A stretch of DNA of 64,000 nucleotides from JAJFFW01 sp038531315 (GTDB lineage Bacteria > Pseudomonadota > Alphaproteobacteria > Caulobacterales > Parvularculaceae), in NCBI GenBank assembly GCA_038531315.1, contig JBCBBT010000003.1, forward strand, positions 44,433 through 108,432, written 5' to 3'. Both the position numbers and the translations under genes were made by a program. The notes under the pieces were generated by a model that worked only from the letters and a program-made list of their open reading frames with translations, made no database searches and was not told the DNA's origin. Shown here piece after piece: positions 16,769 through 25,357 of the stretch. How positions within the stretch are numbered: position 1 is the stretch's first letter; every line of letters starts with the position of its first letter.

Positions 16769-19048
16769 TTAGAGGCGAAACTTGTGGCCCAGTCTGACGG
16801 AAAATCCCGTTGCCTGGCCACGATAGGAGAACGGAAAATCCTGACGTTCAATCAGCGCTGAATGGCCGAGCGAGACAAAAATTTCGCGGGTGGGGATGGG
16901 CTCCCAGGTGAAACGGCCGAAATAGGTCAGTGTTTCAGAAATGTTGTCATACTGAATTTCAGACTTGATCGTCATGTCGGGCGTGATGGCGATGGTGTTT
17001 TCAATGGAAGCGACATGGACGCCAAGCCGCCCCGTCGGCAGATCGAAATCGGAATATTCATACTCGGCTTCGAGCCTGAAAAACCGGTTCGGCCTGAACG
17101 CGATCCCGGCCTCCAGCTCAAGAACGCGCCCGTCAAAAATCGTGCTCCATTCAGCGCCGACATCAACGGCGATCTTGCGCGCTTCGCTGGTTCCAAAAGA
17201 GACTTCGACCTCGTTAAAGCGATATTCGCCAGCCGGGACGGGGAGTTCGCCGGCGATATCGAAACTCTCCCGGATATCAAGAAAAGCATTGCGGTATTCG
17301 ACTTCGAAGAAATCGCCGTCATTGCTCTCAAGGTTAAAAAATGCGCCGGAGAACCGGTCGAGCTGTTCATCATCAAGGTCGGTGACGAGATTGTTGAACA
17401 GCCCGAAATCATAGCGCCTGATCACGCCTTGTGACGGCCGCCAGCGGCGCCGGCCATTGGTGCGATAGCGCCTGATGCCGGTTCTGTTGACGAAACCAAG
17501 TTGCGGGGCGTAGGCCTCATCAAGCTGTTCTGCGCGCGCATTCCATCCCCACACATCACCGCGATAGCCGGCGTCGAGAGCGAAAAATGACCCGGCCTCG
17601 CCGTCGGTGAAACTCCGCAGAAACGCAAAATCTGCGTTGAATTGCCCGGCACCGAAGCGCGTTGAATTCCTGTACTGAAAATCGGCGCCCGCGACAGTGT
17701 TGGTCGTCTCACGGTCCGGATCGCCATGCGTGGCGATGAGCCCAATTTTTGACTCCGCCAGGACGTTTGTCGCTATGCGGACAGCCGACAAGGTCTGGCC
17801 GGAAAAATCGTCTGTCGCAGCCGTCCGCGTCGAGATCGCACCGATATTGACGGGGCCTTGTTTGCCGGAAAGCTTGGCGCCGGCGATGATATCAACGGGC
17901 GCGCCGTCAACGATGCCGATATTGCGCGTGAAGAAGGGCAGGCCGTTGTTCGAGCGGCGAAAGACCCGGCCGCCAAACTCAAAGGAGGCTGAATCCTGCA
18001 GAAAAAAATCTCTGGTTTCGGGAAAGAAGAGCGAGAACCGGCCCGTATTGACCTGACGGGAATCGAGGGGCGCGTCGGCGAAGTCGGTATTGAAGGTGAG
18101 CGAGCCTGTCAGCGACGGCGTGATTTTGTAGAAAAAATTCGCGCTCGGATCGAGCGTGAGATCGGTGTCCTGTAATTCGTGATCACGGCTCACAGCGCCA
18201 GTGACGAAGAGCTGACCTTCAAGGCCGAATCCGGGATCGACATTGTCGACGCCCAATAGCCTGCCGCGGTTTGTCAGGTCGATCCGGCCGCGCGCACGGT
18301 CGATATTCGACCAGCGGATTTCTTCATTGTTGCGCCTTATGGTGCGGATGATCTGCAGGCCCCACGCGTCGAGTTCGGGATCAAATGATATCGATTGAAA
18401 TGGGATCTGGAATTCTGCAACCCAACCGTCGTCAACCACGCGCGCTTTCGCTTGCCAGATCGTGTCCCATTCGCCGCGAAAATTATTGCCGTTCTCGGTC
18501 AGCGCATCGCTGCGTGCGCCGTTCGGATTGATGCCGAAAAAGAAGCTGTCGCGAAAGGTGCCAAACGGATCGAGCAGGACGCGCACAGCGTCGTCGTCGC
18601 GCAGCGGCGGGTCGCGCTCCATCAGGTTGCGCTGAATTTTATCGGGTTCGCTGTCATAGGCGTAAATCCCGACATACAAATTCTTCGCGTCATACATCAA
18701 AAACGCTTCAGTGCGCTGGGTCGGCGCGGCGCCGTCTTCGGGCAGGACCTGATAAAAGTCCTCCGTACGCGCGGCTTTTCGCCAGGCGTCTTCGTCCAGT
18801 TTGCCATCGATAACGGGGGCTTCATCAACCGCGATGCGCACTGCGGTTAGCGATGGGGAGTATGTCTGGAAATCGATCGGAGGCGCGTTGTTGTCGGGCG
18901 CGACGATGGCTTGCCCAACTGACACTTGCGCCCCAGCCGATTGCGCCCCCGCGTACCGGGATGCAACGCCTGCATGCGCCGGCGGCGTGCGGGCAAGCTG
19001 GCACAGACCCGTCAGAACAATCGCGCTCACCACAAACAGGCGGCTCAT
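16769..19048 (-). CDS. DUF5916 outer-membrane protein with N-terminal CBM9-like domain
   Basis: This is a 759-residue exported protein. The signal peptide is MSRLFVVSAIVLTGLCQLAR..AHAG. A carbohydrate-binding family 9-like sandwich follows (APVIDGKLDEDAW, YVGIYAYDSEPDKI, EFQIPFQSISF, WGLQIIRTIRR). The DUF5916 region begins with LTFNTDFADAPLDSRQVN and FFPETRDFFLQ. The remainder is made of alternating amphipathic strands and ends in RLGHKFRL, which suggests a membrane beta-barrel. The frame stays open to 19210, but ATG 19048 places the signal peptide at the N-terminus. No enzyme activity is known for this family. It may take part in capture of polymers, in line with the secreted protease next door. 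Confidence 0.88.
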   Translation of the reverse strand: MSRLFVVSAIVLTGLCQLARTPPAHAGVASRYAGAQSAGAQVSVGQAIVAPDNNAPPIDFQTYSPSLTAVRIAVDEAPVIDGKLDEDAWRKAARTEDFYQVLPEDGAAPTQRTEAFLMYDAKNLYVGIYAYDSEPDKIQRNLMERDPPLRDDDAVRVLLDPFGTFRDSFFFGINPNGARSDALTENGNNFRGEWDTIWQAKARVVDDGWVAEFQIPFQSISFDPELDAWGLQIIRTIRRNNEEIRWSNIDRARGRIDLTNRGRLLGVDNVDPGFGLEGQLFVTGAVSRDHELQDTDLTLDPSANFFYKITPSLTGSLTFNTDFADAPLDSRQVNTGRFSLFFPETRDFFLQDSASFEFGGRVFRRSNNGLPFFTRNIGIVDGAPVDIIAGAKLSGKQGPVNIGAISTRTAATDDFSGQTLSAVRIATNVLAESKIGLIATHGDPDRETTNTVAGADFQYRNSTRFGAGQFNADFAFLRSFTDGEAGSFFALDAGYRGDVWGWNARAEQLDEAYAPQLGFVNRTGIRRYRTNGRRRWRPSQGVIRRYDFGLFNNLVTDLDDEQLDRFSGAFFNLESNDGDFFEVEYRNAFLDIRESFDIAGELPVPAGEYRFNEVEVSFGTSEARKIAVDVGAEWSTIFDGRVLELEAGIAFRPNRFFRLEAEYEYSDFDLPTGRLGVHVASIENTIAITPDMTIKSEIQYDNISETLTYFGRFTWEPIPTREIFVSLGHSALIERQDFPFSYRGQATGFSVRLGHKFRL

Positions 19049-19262
19049 CCGATTACCAAGGCGCCGCGCAGCGGTTCGCCCCCTCCCTAGCGGCGCGGCG
19101 CTTCTCGCGGCGCCGCGGCCTTCCTTACCTTGAAATGGCCTATTGTCCGTTAAAAAAGCGGCGTCGGCGCACGGTTGCATTGCTGCTGGCCGCTTGATTA
19201 CATGCACCAATAATTGAAGGGCGTGTCAATTCTTGCGGCGACACGGGTCCGGCGCGCAAAAC

Positions 19263-19296
19263 AAAAAAGAGCCGGCCTTGCATCCGCAAGGCGCTC
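19263..19296 (-). terminator. Strong minus-strand terminator upstream of the DUF5916 gene
   Basis: On the minus strand GAGC-GCCTTGC-GGAT-GCAAGGC-(CG)-GCTC folds into an 11-pair stem with a two-base bulge and is followed by TTTTTT. It would stop transcription coming from yebC and running antisense through the phosphatase gene, insulating the DUF5916 promoter. Nothing on the plus strand uses it. Confidence 0.7.
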
Positions 19297-19327
19297 CGCC
19301 GCTTAGAAGAGGGGGCCGCAATAAGGG

Positions 19328-19972
19328 ATGCTGAAGCTTTTTAAAAGCCGCGCCTTACCCGGCGGTCAGATCAGGCTCGCGGGGCCCGTTTATTTTGTGC
19401 GCCACGGTCAGACTGACTGGAACGCGGCGCGGAAGTTTCAGGGTCACGCCGATATCCCGCTCAATGACACGGGCCGGCATCAGGCCGCGCGCAACGGTCT
19501 TGCCTTGCGCGAAGCGTTGGGGCGCGCCGCGCCGCTCTTTTGTGTTGCGAGCCCGTTGTCGCGCGCGACCGAAACCCTCGAGATCATTCGCAAGACGCTC
19601 GACTTGCCGGCGCGGCGATACATGCTCGACGACCGGCTGATTGAGATCGATCTCGGCGCCTGGAACGGAAAGACGCCTGACGAGATCAACACCGAGACGC
19701 CGGGCGCGTTCGAGGCGCGCGATACGGATAAATGGTCCTTTGAAGTGCCGGGCGGGGAAAGCTACGCCGCCGCCTCGGGCCGCACGCGCGCGTTTCTTGA
19801 AGAGCTGCGCGCGGAAAAAAGATCGGCGCCGATGTTGATTGTCGGCCACGGCGCCGCCGGGCGCATCCTGCGCGGCTATTTATCAAACCGCACGCGCGAC
19901 GCGGTTCCTCATCTCAAAGCGCCGCAGCATAAGGTTTTCAAATTGTGGCGCGGCCGCGAAACGGCGCTTTGA
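19328..19972 (+). CDS. Histidine phosphatase (phosphoglycerate mutase-like)
   Basis: This is a 214-residue member of the histidine phosphatase superfamily. The catalytic RHGQTDWN motif lies at about 25-32. ASPLSRATETLEI, LIEIDLGAWNGKTPDEI and the second catalytic His in VGHGAAGRILRGYL (about 173-186) complete the active site. The protein lacks the long insertions of dPGM, so it is probably a broad phosphatase of the GpmB/CobC type; the substrate is unknown. Its stop codon directly abuts that of the convergent yebC (TGA then TCA). Confidence 0.9.
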   Translation: MLKLFKSRALPGGQIRLAGPVYFVRHGQTDWNAARKFQGHADIPLNDTGRHQAARNGLALREALGRAAPLFCVASPLSRATETLEIIRKTLDLPARRYMLDDRLIEIDLGAWNGKTPDEINTETPGAFEARDTDKWSFEVPGGESYAAASGRTRAFLEELRAEKRSAPMLIVGHGAAGRILRGYLSNRTRDAVPHLKAPQHKVFKLWRGRETAL

Positions 19973-20719
19973 TCAGCCGGCGAGCCGCTCCATTTCCTCA
20001 TCGGAAATATCAAAATTCGCATAGACGTCCTGAACGTCGTCGCAATCTTCAAGCGCGTTCATAAGCTTCATCAATGTCTCGGCGGGGCCGCCGGAGATTT
20101 CAATCGTGTTCTGCGGTTTCCAGATCAGCTTTGCAGAAGACGAGGCGCCGAAGGGCTTTTCTAATGCGCCGGCGACTTCAGCGAGGCTGTCGGCGGCGCA
20201 GAAAATTTCGTGGCCGTCATCCGTTGTCTGAACATCGTCGGCGCCCGCCTCAATAGCGGCTTCCAGCATGGCCTCTTCATCGGCGGCGTCCCCCGGATAG
20301 GAAATTGCGCCGACGCGGTCGAACATAAAAGACACCGATCCGGTCTCGCCGAGATTGCCGCCATTTTTTGAAAAGGTTGACCGCACTTCACTCGCGGCGC
20401 GGTTGCGGTTGTCGGTCAGCGCTTCGACAATCAGGCCGATGCCGCCGGGCCCGAAGCCTTCATAACGAATTTCCTCATAGTTCGCCTCATCGGCGGCGGT
20501 GGATTTTTTGATCGCCCGCTCGATATTGTCCTTCGGCATCGACTGAGCCTTTGCGGCCTGAATGGCCAGTCGAAGCCGCGGATTAAATTCGGGGTCCGGC
20601 GCGCCCATCCGGGCGGCGACAGTGATCTCTTTCGACAGTTTGGAAAACATCTTCGAGCGCTTTGCATCCTGGCGCCCTTTGCGATGCTGGATGTTGGCCC
20701 ATTTGGAATGACCCGCCAT
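19973..20719 (-). CDS. yebC: YebC/PmpR-family DNA-binding or translation regulator
   Basis: The 248-residue YebC/TACO1-family protein begins MAGHSKWANIQHRKGRQDAKRSKMFSKL, diagnostic for the family. It continues with NIERAIKK and the acidic central region GFGPGGIGLIVEALTDNRNRAASEVRS. Members act as transcription regulators or relieve ribosome stalling at proline stretches. It is transcribed toward the phosphatase gene with no gap. It belongs to the yebC/YmdB/5-FCL/6S neighbourhood common in this class, here interrupted by an SDR gene on the other strand. Confidence 0.96.
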   Translation of the reverse strand: MAGHSKWANIQHRKGRQDAKRSKMFSKLSKEITVAARMGAPDPEFNPRLRLAIQAAKAQSMPKDNIERAIKKSTAADEANYEEIRYEGFGPGGIGLIVEALTDNRNRAASEVRSTFSKNGGNLGETGSVSFMFDRVGAISYPGDAADEEAMLEAAIEAGADDVQTTDDGHEIFCAADSLAEVAGALEKPFGASSSAKLIWKPQNTIEISGGPAETLMKLMNALEDCDDVQDVYANFDISDEEMERLAG

Positions 20720-20828
20720 GGGAGACCTCTTTTTCGATCCGCGTTGTGAAGCGAGGGTTTAGCGTGCGAGGGGCGGGGGATTCAAGCCCGCCTTGCGCAG
20801 CTGCGCGGCCTGGCGCCATAACGGCGCT

Positions 20829-21581
20829 ATGGACACGCTTGAGGGAAAAAAAGTTCTGATCACGGGCGCATCGCGCGGCATCGGCGCGGCGGCTGCGCGG
20901 CTTTGCGTGGAAAAAGGCGCGCGCGTTGTCGCCCACGCCTCCCAGCTGAGCCCCGCGGCCGACGCCGTCCGCGATGTGGTCATGCCGGCGGGCGGAAATA
21001 TGGCGCTGGAAGACCTCGCCGAGCCCGGCGCCGGCGCGCGGCTTGTGGCGTGCGCAGTCGACGCCGTCGGCGGTCTTGATGTCGTGGTCAACAATGCGGG
21101 TGTTTATCTGCCGACGCCGCTCGACGGGCCGGACGCTGAATGGGATGTCGGCTGGGCGGCGACCCTTTCGATTAATGTGAAAGCGCCCGCCGACATTTGT
21201 CGCGCTGCGGTGGCGCATTTCCGGCAAAAAGGGGGCGGGCGGATCATCAATATTGCGAGCCGCGCCGCCTATCGCGGCGACGGGGTCGATCATGCCGGCT
21301 ACGCGGCCTCAAAAGCTGCTGTCAACGCGATGACAAAGACCCTGGCGCGCGGGCTCAGCGGCGAGAACATCCTTGTCTACGCCATCGCGCCGGGCTGGGT
21401 TGAAACCCGCATGGCGCCGCAGGATATCGCAAACCGCGCCGCAGCGGTGAAAGATATCCCGCTCGGCCGCGTCGCACAGCCCGAAGAAGTCGCCGCAATG
21501 ATCGCATTCCTTGCGAGCGATGCGTGTCCGTCCGCCACCGGATCAACATTTGATATTAACGGCGCATCCTACGTTCGGTGA
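20829..21581 (+). CDS. SDR-family oxidoreductase
   Basis: This 250-residue short-chain dehydrogenase has the cofactor motif TGASRGIG at residues 14-21. NNAG lies near residue 88, the catalytic Ser in NIASRAAYRG, and the YAASKAA active-site pair at about 158-164. The C-terminus ends in the usual FLASDACPSATGSTFDINGA. It resembles 3-oxoacyl-ACP reductase-like SDRs, but the substrate cannot be inferred. It stands alone on the plus strand between yebC and ridA. ATG 20829 gives the standard N-terminus; the upstream in-frame ATG at 20793 adds residues that are not conserved. Confidence 0.92.
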   Translation: MDTLEGKKVLITGASRGIGAAAARLCVEKGARVVAHASQLSPAADAVRDVVMPAGGNMALEDLAEPGAGARLVACAVDAVGGLDVVVNNAGVYLPTPLDGPDAEWDVGWAATLSINVKAPADICRAAVAHFRQKGGGRIINIASRAAYRGDGVDHAGYAASKAAVNAMTKTLARGLSGENILVYAIAPGWVETRMAPQDIANRAAAVKDIPLGRVAQPEEVAAMIAFLASDACPSATGSTFDINGASYVR

Positions 21582-21607
21582 CGTCTGGCGTCGCCGGCCG
21601 CAGCCCA

Positions 21608-22006
21608 TCAGGGATTACGCGCGGCGATCGCCTCGACTTCGACAAGCCAGGCAGGATCGACAAGCGCGGCGACATAAACCGCCGTTGAGGCCGGACGGTG
21701 CTCGCCCAGATGTTTCAGGCGCGCCTCGCGCACTTTCTGACCGTCGCAGCCCGCCACCATAAACGTCGTCAGTTTCACAATGTTCTCGGCGCTGAGGCGC
21801 TGCGCTTTCAAAATCGCAACAATATTGGCGAAAACCTGATCGGCCTGTTCCGCCACGCTCTCGCCGCACGTTCCGTCGGGGCGCACGCCGACCTGACCGG
21901 AAAGAAAGAGCAACTCGGCGCCCTCCGGGACAGTGACGCAATGGCTGTAAAGGCCGAGCGGGTTCGAGACCGCGCCGGGATTATCAAAGCGGAGGCGGTC
22001 GCTCAT
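21608..22006 (-). CDS. RidA family protein
   Basis: This is a 132-residue protein of the YjgF/YER057c/UK114 family. RidA enzymes hydrolyse reactive enamine/imine intermediates to ketones. LFLSGQVGVRPDG, VFANIVAILKAQRLSAENIVKLTTFM and RPASTAVYVAALVDPAWLVEVEAIA are characteristic; the last contains the Arg equivalent that binds the substrate carboxylate. Start ATG 22006 overlaps the stop of the phosphoesterase gene by 4 bp (ATGA), so translation is coupled. Confidence 0.92.
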   Translation of the reverse strand: MSDRLRFDNPGAVSNPLGLYSHCVTVPEGAELLFLSGQVGVRPDGTCGESVAEQADQVFANIVAILKAQRLSAENIVKLTTFMVAGCDGQKVREARLKHLGEHRPASTAVYVAALVDPAWLVEVEAIAARNP

Positions 22007-22827
22007 GCAGGTTCGACATCCGGGATCGCCTCGCGCAGTCTTCCGCCGGTACGGATGGCTCTGGCGTCCATGGCGAGGCCGGTCTTCGGGTCTGTCTCCA
22101 CAATCAGGCCGCACAACGTCGCGGTCCCGCTTGCCGGCGACATCCGCCCGCTTGGGATCTTGTTGACGAAGCGCGACAGGGGTTCTGATTTTTCCATGCC
22201 GATCACGCTGTCATAGTCGCCGCACATGCCAAGGTCGGTCATAAACGCCGTGCCGCCCGCCAGCACCTGATCATCCGCTGTCGGCACATGGGTGTGGGTG
22301 CCGACGACGGCGCTCACGCGGCCGTCAAGATAGTGCCCCATCGAATATTTCTCCGACGTCGTCTCGGCGTGAAAATCGACGATGATCGCGTCAGCTTCCC
22401 GGCCGAGCGACAAACCGTCAAGCTCGCGATCGACCGCCGCACACGGATCATCGATAGGCGCCATGCCGCGCTGGCCCTGTACGTGAACGACGCCTACGGT
22501 CTGGCCGGATTTTGCTTTAAAGACGCCCGATCCGCGCCCGGGGTTTGACTGCGGGAAATTCGCCGGCCTCAGGAGCCGCGCCTCATCGTCGAAGAGCGCC
22601 AGTTCCTCGCGTTGATCAAAAGCATGATTGCCGGTCGTCAAAACGTCGGCGCCGGCGTCAAAAATCTCATCGGCGATGCGCCCCGTGACGCCAAAACCGC
22701 CAGCGGCGTTTTCTACATTCACAACGATAAAATCGAGGGCGAGGCGGCGGCGCAACCGGGGCAGGTGTTCGATCAACGCATGGCGACCAGACCGGCCCAT
22801 AACGTCGCCAAAAATTCCGAGACGCAT
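22003..22827 (-). CDS. YmdB-like metallophosphoesterase (TIGR00282 family)
   Basis: This 274-residue calcineurin-like phosphoesterase shows the metal-binding motifs in order: GDVMGRSGR (7-15), VNVENAAGG, TTGNHAFDQ (about 64-72), DFHAETTSEK and GTHTHVPTAD (about 173-182). In Bacillus YmdB the family acts on 2',3'- or 3',5'-cyclic nucleotides; the role here is inferred only. It is located between 5-FCL and ridA on the same strand, an arrangement often conserved near 6S RNA. Confidence 0.92.
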   Translation of the reverse strand: MRLGIFGDVMGRSGRHALIEHLPRLRRRLALDFIVVNVENAAGGFGVTGRIADEIFDAGADVLTTGNHAFDQREELALFDDEARLLRPANFPQSNPGRGSGVFKAKSGQTVGVVHVQGQRGMAPIDDPCAAVDRELDGLSLGREADAIIVDFHAETTSEKYSMGHYLDGRVSAVVGTHTHVPTADDQVLAGGTAFMTDLGMCGDYDSVIGMEKSEPLSRFVNKIPSGRMSPASGTATLCGLIVETDPKTGLAMDARAIRTGGRLREAIPDVEPA

Positions 22828-22849
22828 TCAATCGCCTTTCTAAGGCGCA

Positions 22850-23449
22850 TTACTCCAGAGGGCGATCAGGCCGCCGCGCGCCGCGTTCGGTGATAATCCA
22901 GTCGAGCGGCGCGTCAAGTGGCGTCGTCGGCACGGCGTCGATTTCCTGAACGCCGTAGCCATAGCCGACAGCGATGAGGGGGCCTTCCTCGCGCCGCATT
23001 GCGAGTGTGCGGTCATAATAGCCGCCGCCATAGCCGAGCCGGTTTCCAAACCGGTCAAAGGCGAGGAGCGGCGTCACGATGATGTCGGGAACCGCTTCGG
23101 GGGCGGTCTCCAGCGGGGTCATGACGCCGAATTTTCCGGGCGTAAGCGCATCGCCGCGCGCGAAGGCGCGGAAGACCAGCGGCGCCGATTTGCCGGCGAT
23201 GACGGGCAGGGCGATGGCGCACGCATTTTCCAACAGCGCTTCGGCGAGCGGCTTGGTGTCGAGTTCGTCATTGATCGGGTGATAAAGACCGACGGTCGCG
23301 CCCGGCTGCGGCGCGATGGCGTCCATGAACCGCGCCGCCGCATGAACGCCGGCGTCGGGCCGCGCGCGCGCCGCCGCTTTGCGCTCGCCGGCCATTTTCA
23401 GCCGCAGCGTTTCCTTCAACGACATTTTCGGGCTGAGCGGAATGATCAT
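22850..23449 (-). CDS. 5-formyltetrahydrofolate cyclo-ligase
   Basis: The protein has 199 residues and converts 5-formyl-THF to 5,10-methenyl-THF using ATP. The N-terminal basic helix (ETLRLKMAGERKAAARARP), DIIVTPLLAFDRFGNRLGYGGGYYDRTLA (about 132-160, the folate/ATP-site signature) and the end WIITERG agree with the family. An alternative start at the internal Met9 (position 23425) is possible. It follows the predicted 6S RNA by about 50 bp, the classic 6S-5-FCL pairing. Confidence 0.93.
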   Translation of the reverse strand: MIIPLSPKMSLKETLRLKMAGERKAAARARPDAGVHAAARFMDAIAPQPGATVGLYHPINDELDTKPLAEALLENACAIALPVIAGKSAPLVFRAFARGDALTPGKFGVMTPLETAPEAVPDIIVTPLLAFDRFGNRLGYGGGYYDRTLAMRREEGPLIAVGYGYGVQEIDAVPTTPLDAPLDWIITERGARRPDRPLE

Positions 23450-23499
23450 GGTCGCCGCCTTTTCTCACCGCCCTATAGGTACTGCTTTTCGGCTGGTAT

Positions 23500-23693
23500 T
23501 GCCGCCCTGGCCGTCGGACGTTTAATTCGCCCTGGACCCTAAGGACCAGGTGGGCGCCAGGTGGCTGAGGCCACGGCCAAAGCCAGAGCCGGCTCCCATT
23601 CAGAAATGTAAGGCCCCGGGGAATGTAATCCTGACGGGCCGGGCAGCGGAGCGAAGATAGGTAACGCCGAATGCTGAAACAAGGGCGGTCGAC
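23500..23693 (-). ncRNA. ssrS: 6S RNA
   Basis: This is the candidate 6S RNA, which binds the sigma70 RNA polymerase holoenzyme. On the minus strand the 3' part contains CACCTGGTCC-TTA-GGGTCCAGGG (23531-23553 region), a close structural and sequence counterpart of the E. coli CACCTTGAACC-AA-GGGTTCAAGG arm. The outer ends pair as CCGCCCTTG near 23690-23682 with CAGGGCGG near 23510-23503, giving a closing stem and a length of about 190 nt. It lies directly upstream of 5-FCL on the same strand, the conserved location. Its ends are estimates. Confidence 0.72.
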
Positions 23694-23740
23694 CTGATGC
23701 GCCGCCGTGTCGGAAGCGCGGACGACGTCCTGATGTTCGG

Positions 23741-25309
23741 CTACCGCTCGCAGATCCGGCGCTCAACGCCGCCGGCGCCTTTGCCGCTAAAAGACCTGAT
23801 TGAGATCTTTTTTTCAATATCGCCCAGGCGATCGCGTTTGTTTCGGGCGCGGTCGCATAGCCCGTTTTCCCGGTCAATCCTGAGCGGCGCCTCAAACTCA
23901 TTGTTGGGCCTGAGGTCGTCAATATCGATTCTCTTGATCGCAGAAACAGGCGCCGCAGCTTTAATGACAACGCCGGTCTCGCCGACGCCTGTCAGATGGA
24001 GATCGTTGATATCGATTGAGTCTTCGACGCCGGCGTCGGCAACAAGGACGCCGACATCGTGGTTTTTGACCGTGACGTCATTAAGCGCGAACGCGCCGGT
24101 AAAGTCCGCGCCAATGTTGATGGCGTGTTCGTGTATCGGATTGCCCTTGTCTTTCGGGTTGGGAGACAGCGATAAAAGACGCCGCGTGTAAATGATGGCG
24201 CTTGTGATCGATAACCTGCCGCGGACGTTGTCGCCGAGCGTGATCGCACCGAATACATTATTCGTGTTTTCGGGATTGCGGGAGTCTGGCTCAAGGACAA
24301 TATTGACCGAGCTTCCGGGCGCAACAGCAATACCGTTACTCATTAAATCTGTACCTTGAAAGATCAGCGCCGCGGCGCTCTCAACATTGACCGATGTGCT
24401 GTCGCCTTCAGTGCGGTTACCGAGAGTCCCGCCAAGAAATATCAGGCCGCAATCCTTGCCAGGAACGATGTCGCAGGCCTCGCCATTTCCTTTCATGTTG
24501 AGGTCATATTTATCGGCGATAATTTCCGCGTCGCGAATGACCCCTATCACGCTATGCTCTGCATCAATGCCACGAAAAACGTCTTCGACCATCAGGGTCT
24601 GATCAAGATTGAGCGATGCTTCTGAAGCAGCGAAAATCGCAGCTTGTCCGTCATTCGTGAATTCCCTTTGGGTTCGAACCGAGCCGTATAGCTCGCTCGT
24701 CGCTTTAGAGTTCTCCGGCGCGACAAGCGTTGCTTTTTGATCGAGTTTGATGACGTGGCCTGTCTGATCGCCGCGCACTTCAATACGCACATTGTCGATT
24801 TCGACGCGCGCTGATTTTCCCGCAAAAATGCAGGCCGAAGCGCCAGTGCCTTGCGCCGCGACATTGAGATTTCGCAGCGTTAAAGAAACGCCCGGGTTCA
24901 CCAGGAAACACTGTCCGTTTGCTGTGAGACGGACGCGTTTTGAATTTGGGTTAACCACGGATTGATCTTCAGAGAGAACGGGCGCGCCGACGATGGTCGC
25001 GTTCACATCGATCCTGATGGGTTGATCTGAATGCAATCCCGGATTGCCGTCGCCGGCATAAACGGTAACTGTGCCGCCAGGTTCTAAACGTTTTAGAGCG
25101 GCGTTGATCGATTTGAATTGTTTTTTTGGCCCGACCTCAACGCTATTCAGCTTTGGCGGCGGCGGCGCACAAATCTGACGGTCGCAGTCCTGAGCGAATG
25201 CAGATTGTAATGTGATCACCGTAGCCGCTGCGGACGCTGCGCAAAAGCGCGCAATGATGCGAACGGGTGACAAGTCGGCGACCATCCTTCTTTTTGCGAA
25301 AAGAGCCAT
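23741..25309 (-). CDS. Exported protein, predicted right-handed beta-helix
   Basis: I do not recognise this 522-residue protein. A signal peptide (about 1-40, ending SAFAQ) precedes a short Cys/Pro stretch. Next comes a pectate-lyase-like opening (KKQFKSINAALKRLEPGGTVTVYAG, about 62-86), seen in many beta-helix proteins. After that are irregular repeats of short strands (for example VRLTANGQCFLVNPGVSLTLRNLNV). I see no catalytic pattern. It is the second gene of a probable two-gene unit with the coiled-coil protein 48 bp upstream. It ends about 50 bp before the 6S RNA. Carbohydrate binding, adhesion or polysaccharide lyase activity are possible but not shown. Confidence 0.8.
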   Translation of the reverse strand: MALFAKRRMVADLSPVRIIARFCAASAAATVITLQSAFAQDCDRQICAPPPPKLNSVEVGPKKQFKSINAALKRLEPGGTVTVYAGDGNPGLHSDQPIRIDVNATIVGAPVLSEDQSVVNPNSKRVRLTANGQCFLVNPGVSLTLRNLNVAAQGTGASACIFAGKSARVEIDNVRIEVRGDQTGHVIKLDQKATLVAPENSKATSELYGSVRTQREFTNDGQAAIFAASEASLNLDQTLMVEDVFRGIDAEHSVIGVIRDAEIIADKYDLNMKGNGEACDIVPGKDCGLIFLGGTLGNRTEGDSTSVNVESAAALIFQGTDLMSNGIAVAPGSSVNIVLEPDSRNPENTNNVFGAITLGDNVRGRLSITSAIIYTRRLLSLSPNPKDKGNPIHEHAINIGADFTGAFALNDVTVKNHDVGVLVADAGVEDSIDINDLHLTGVGETGVVIKAAAPVSAIKRIDIDDLRPNNEFEAPLRIDRENGLCDRARNKRDRLGDIEKKISIRSFSGKGAGGVERRICER

Positions 25310-25357
25310 GGGTGCGACTGCTCCTTGATAAGGTGTCGGTGAGACCGCGAGGTTCGC

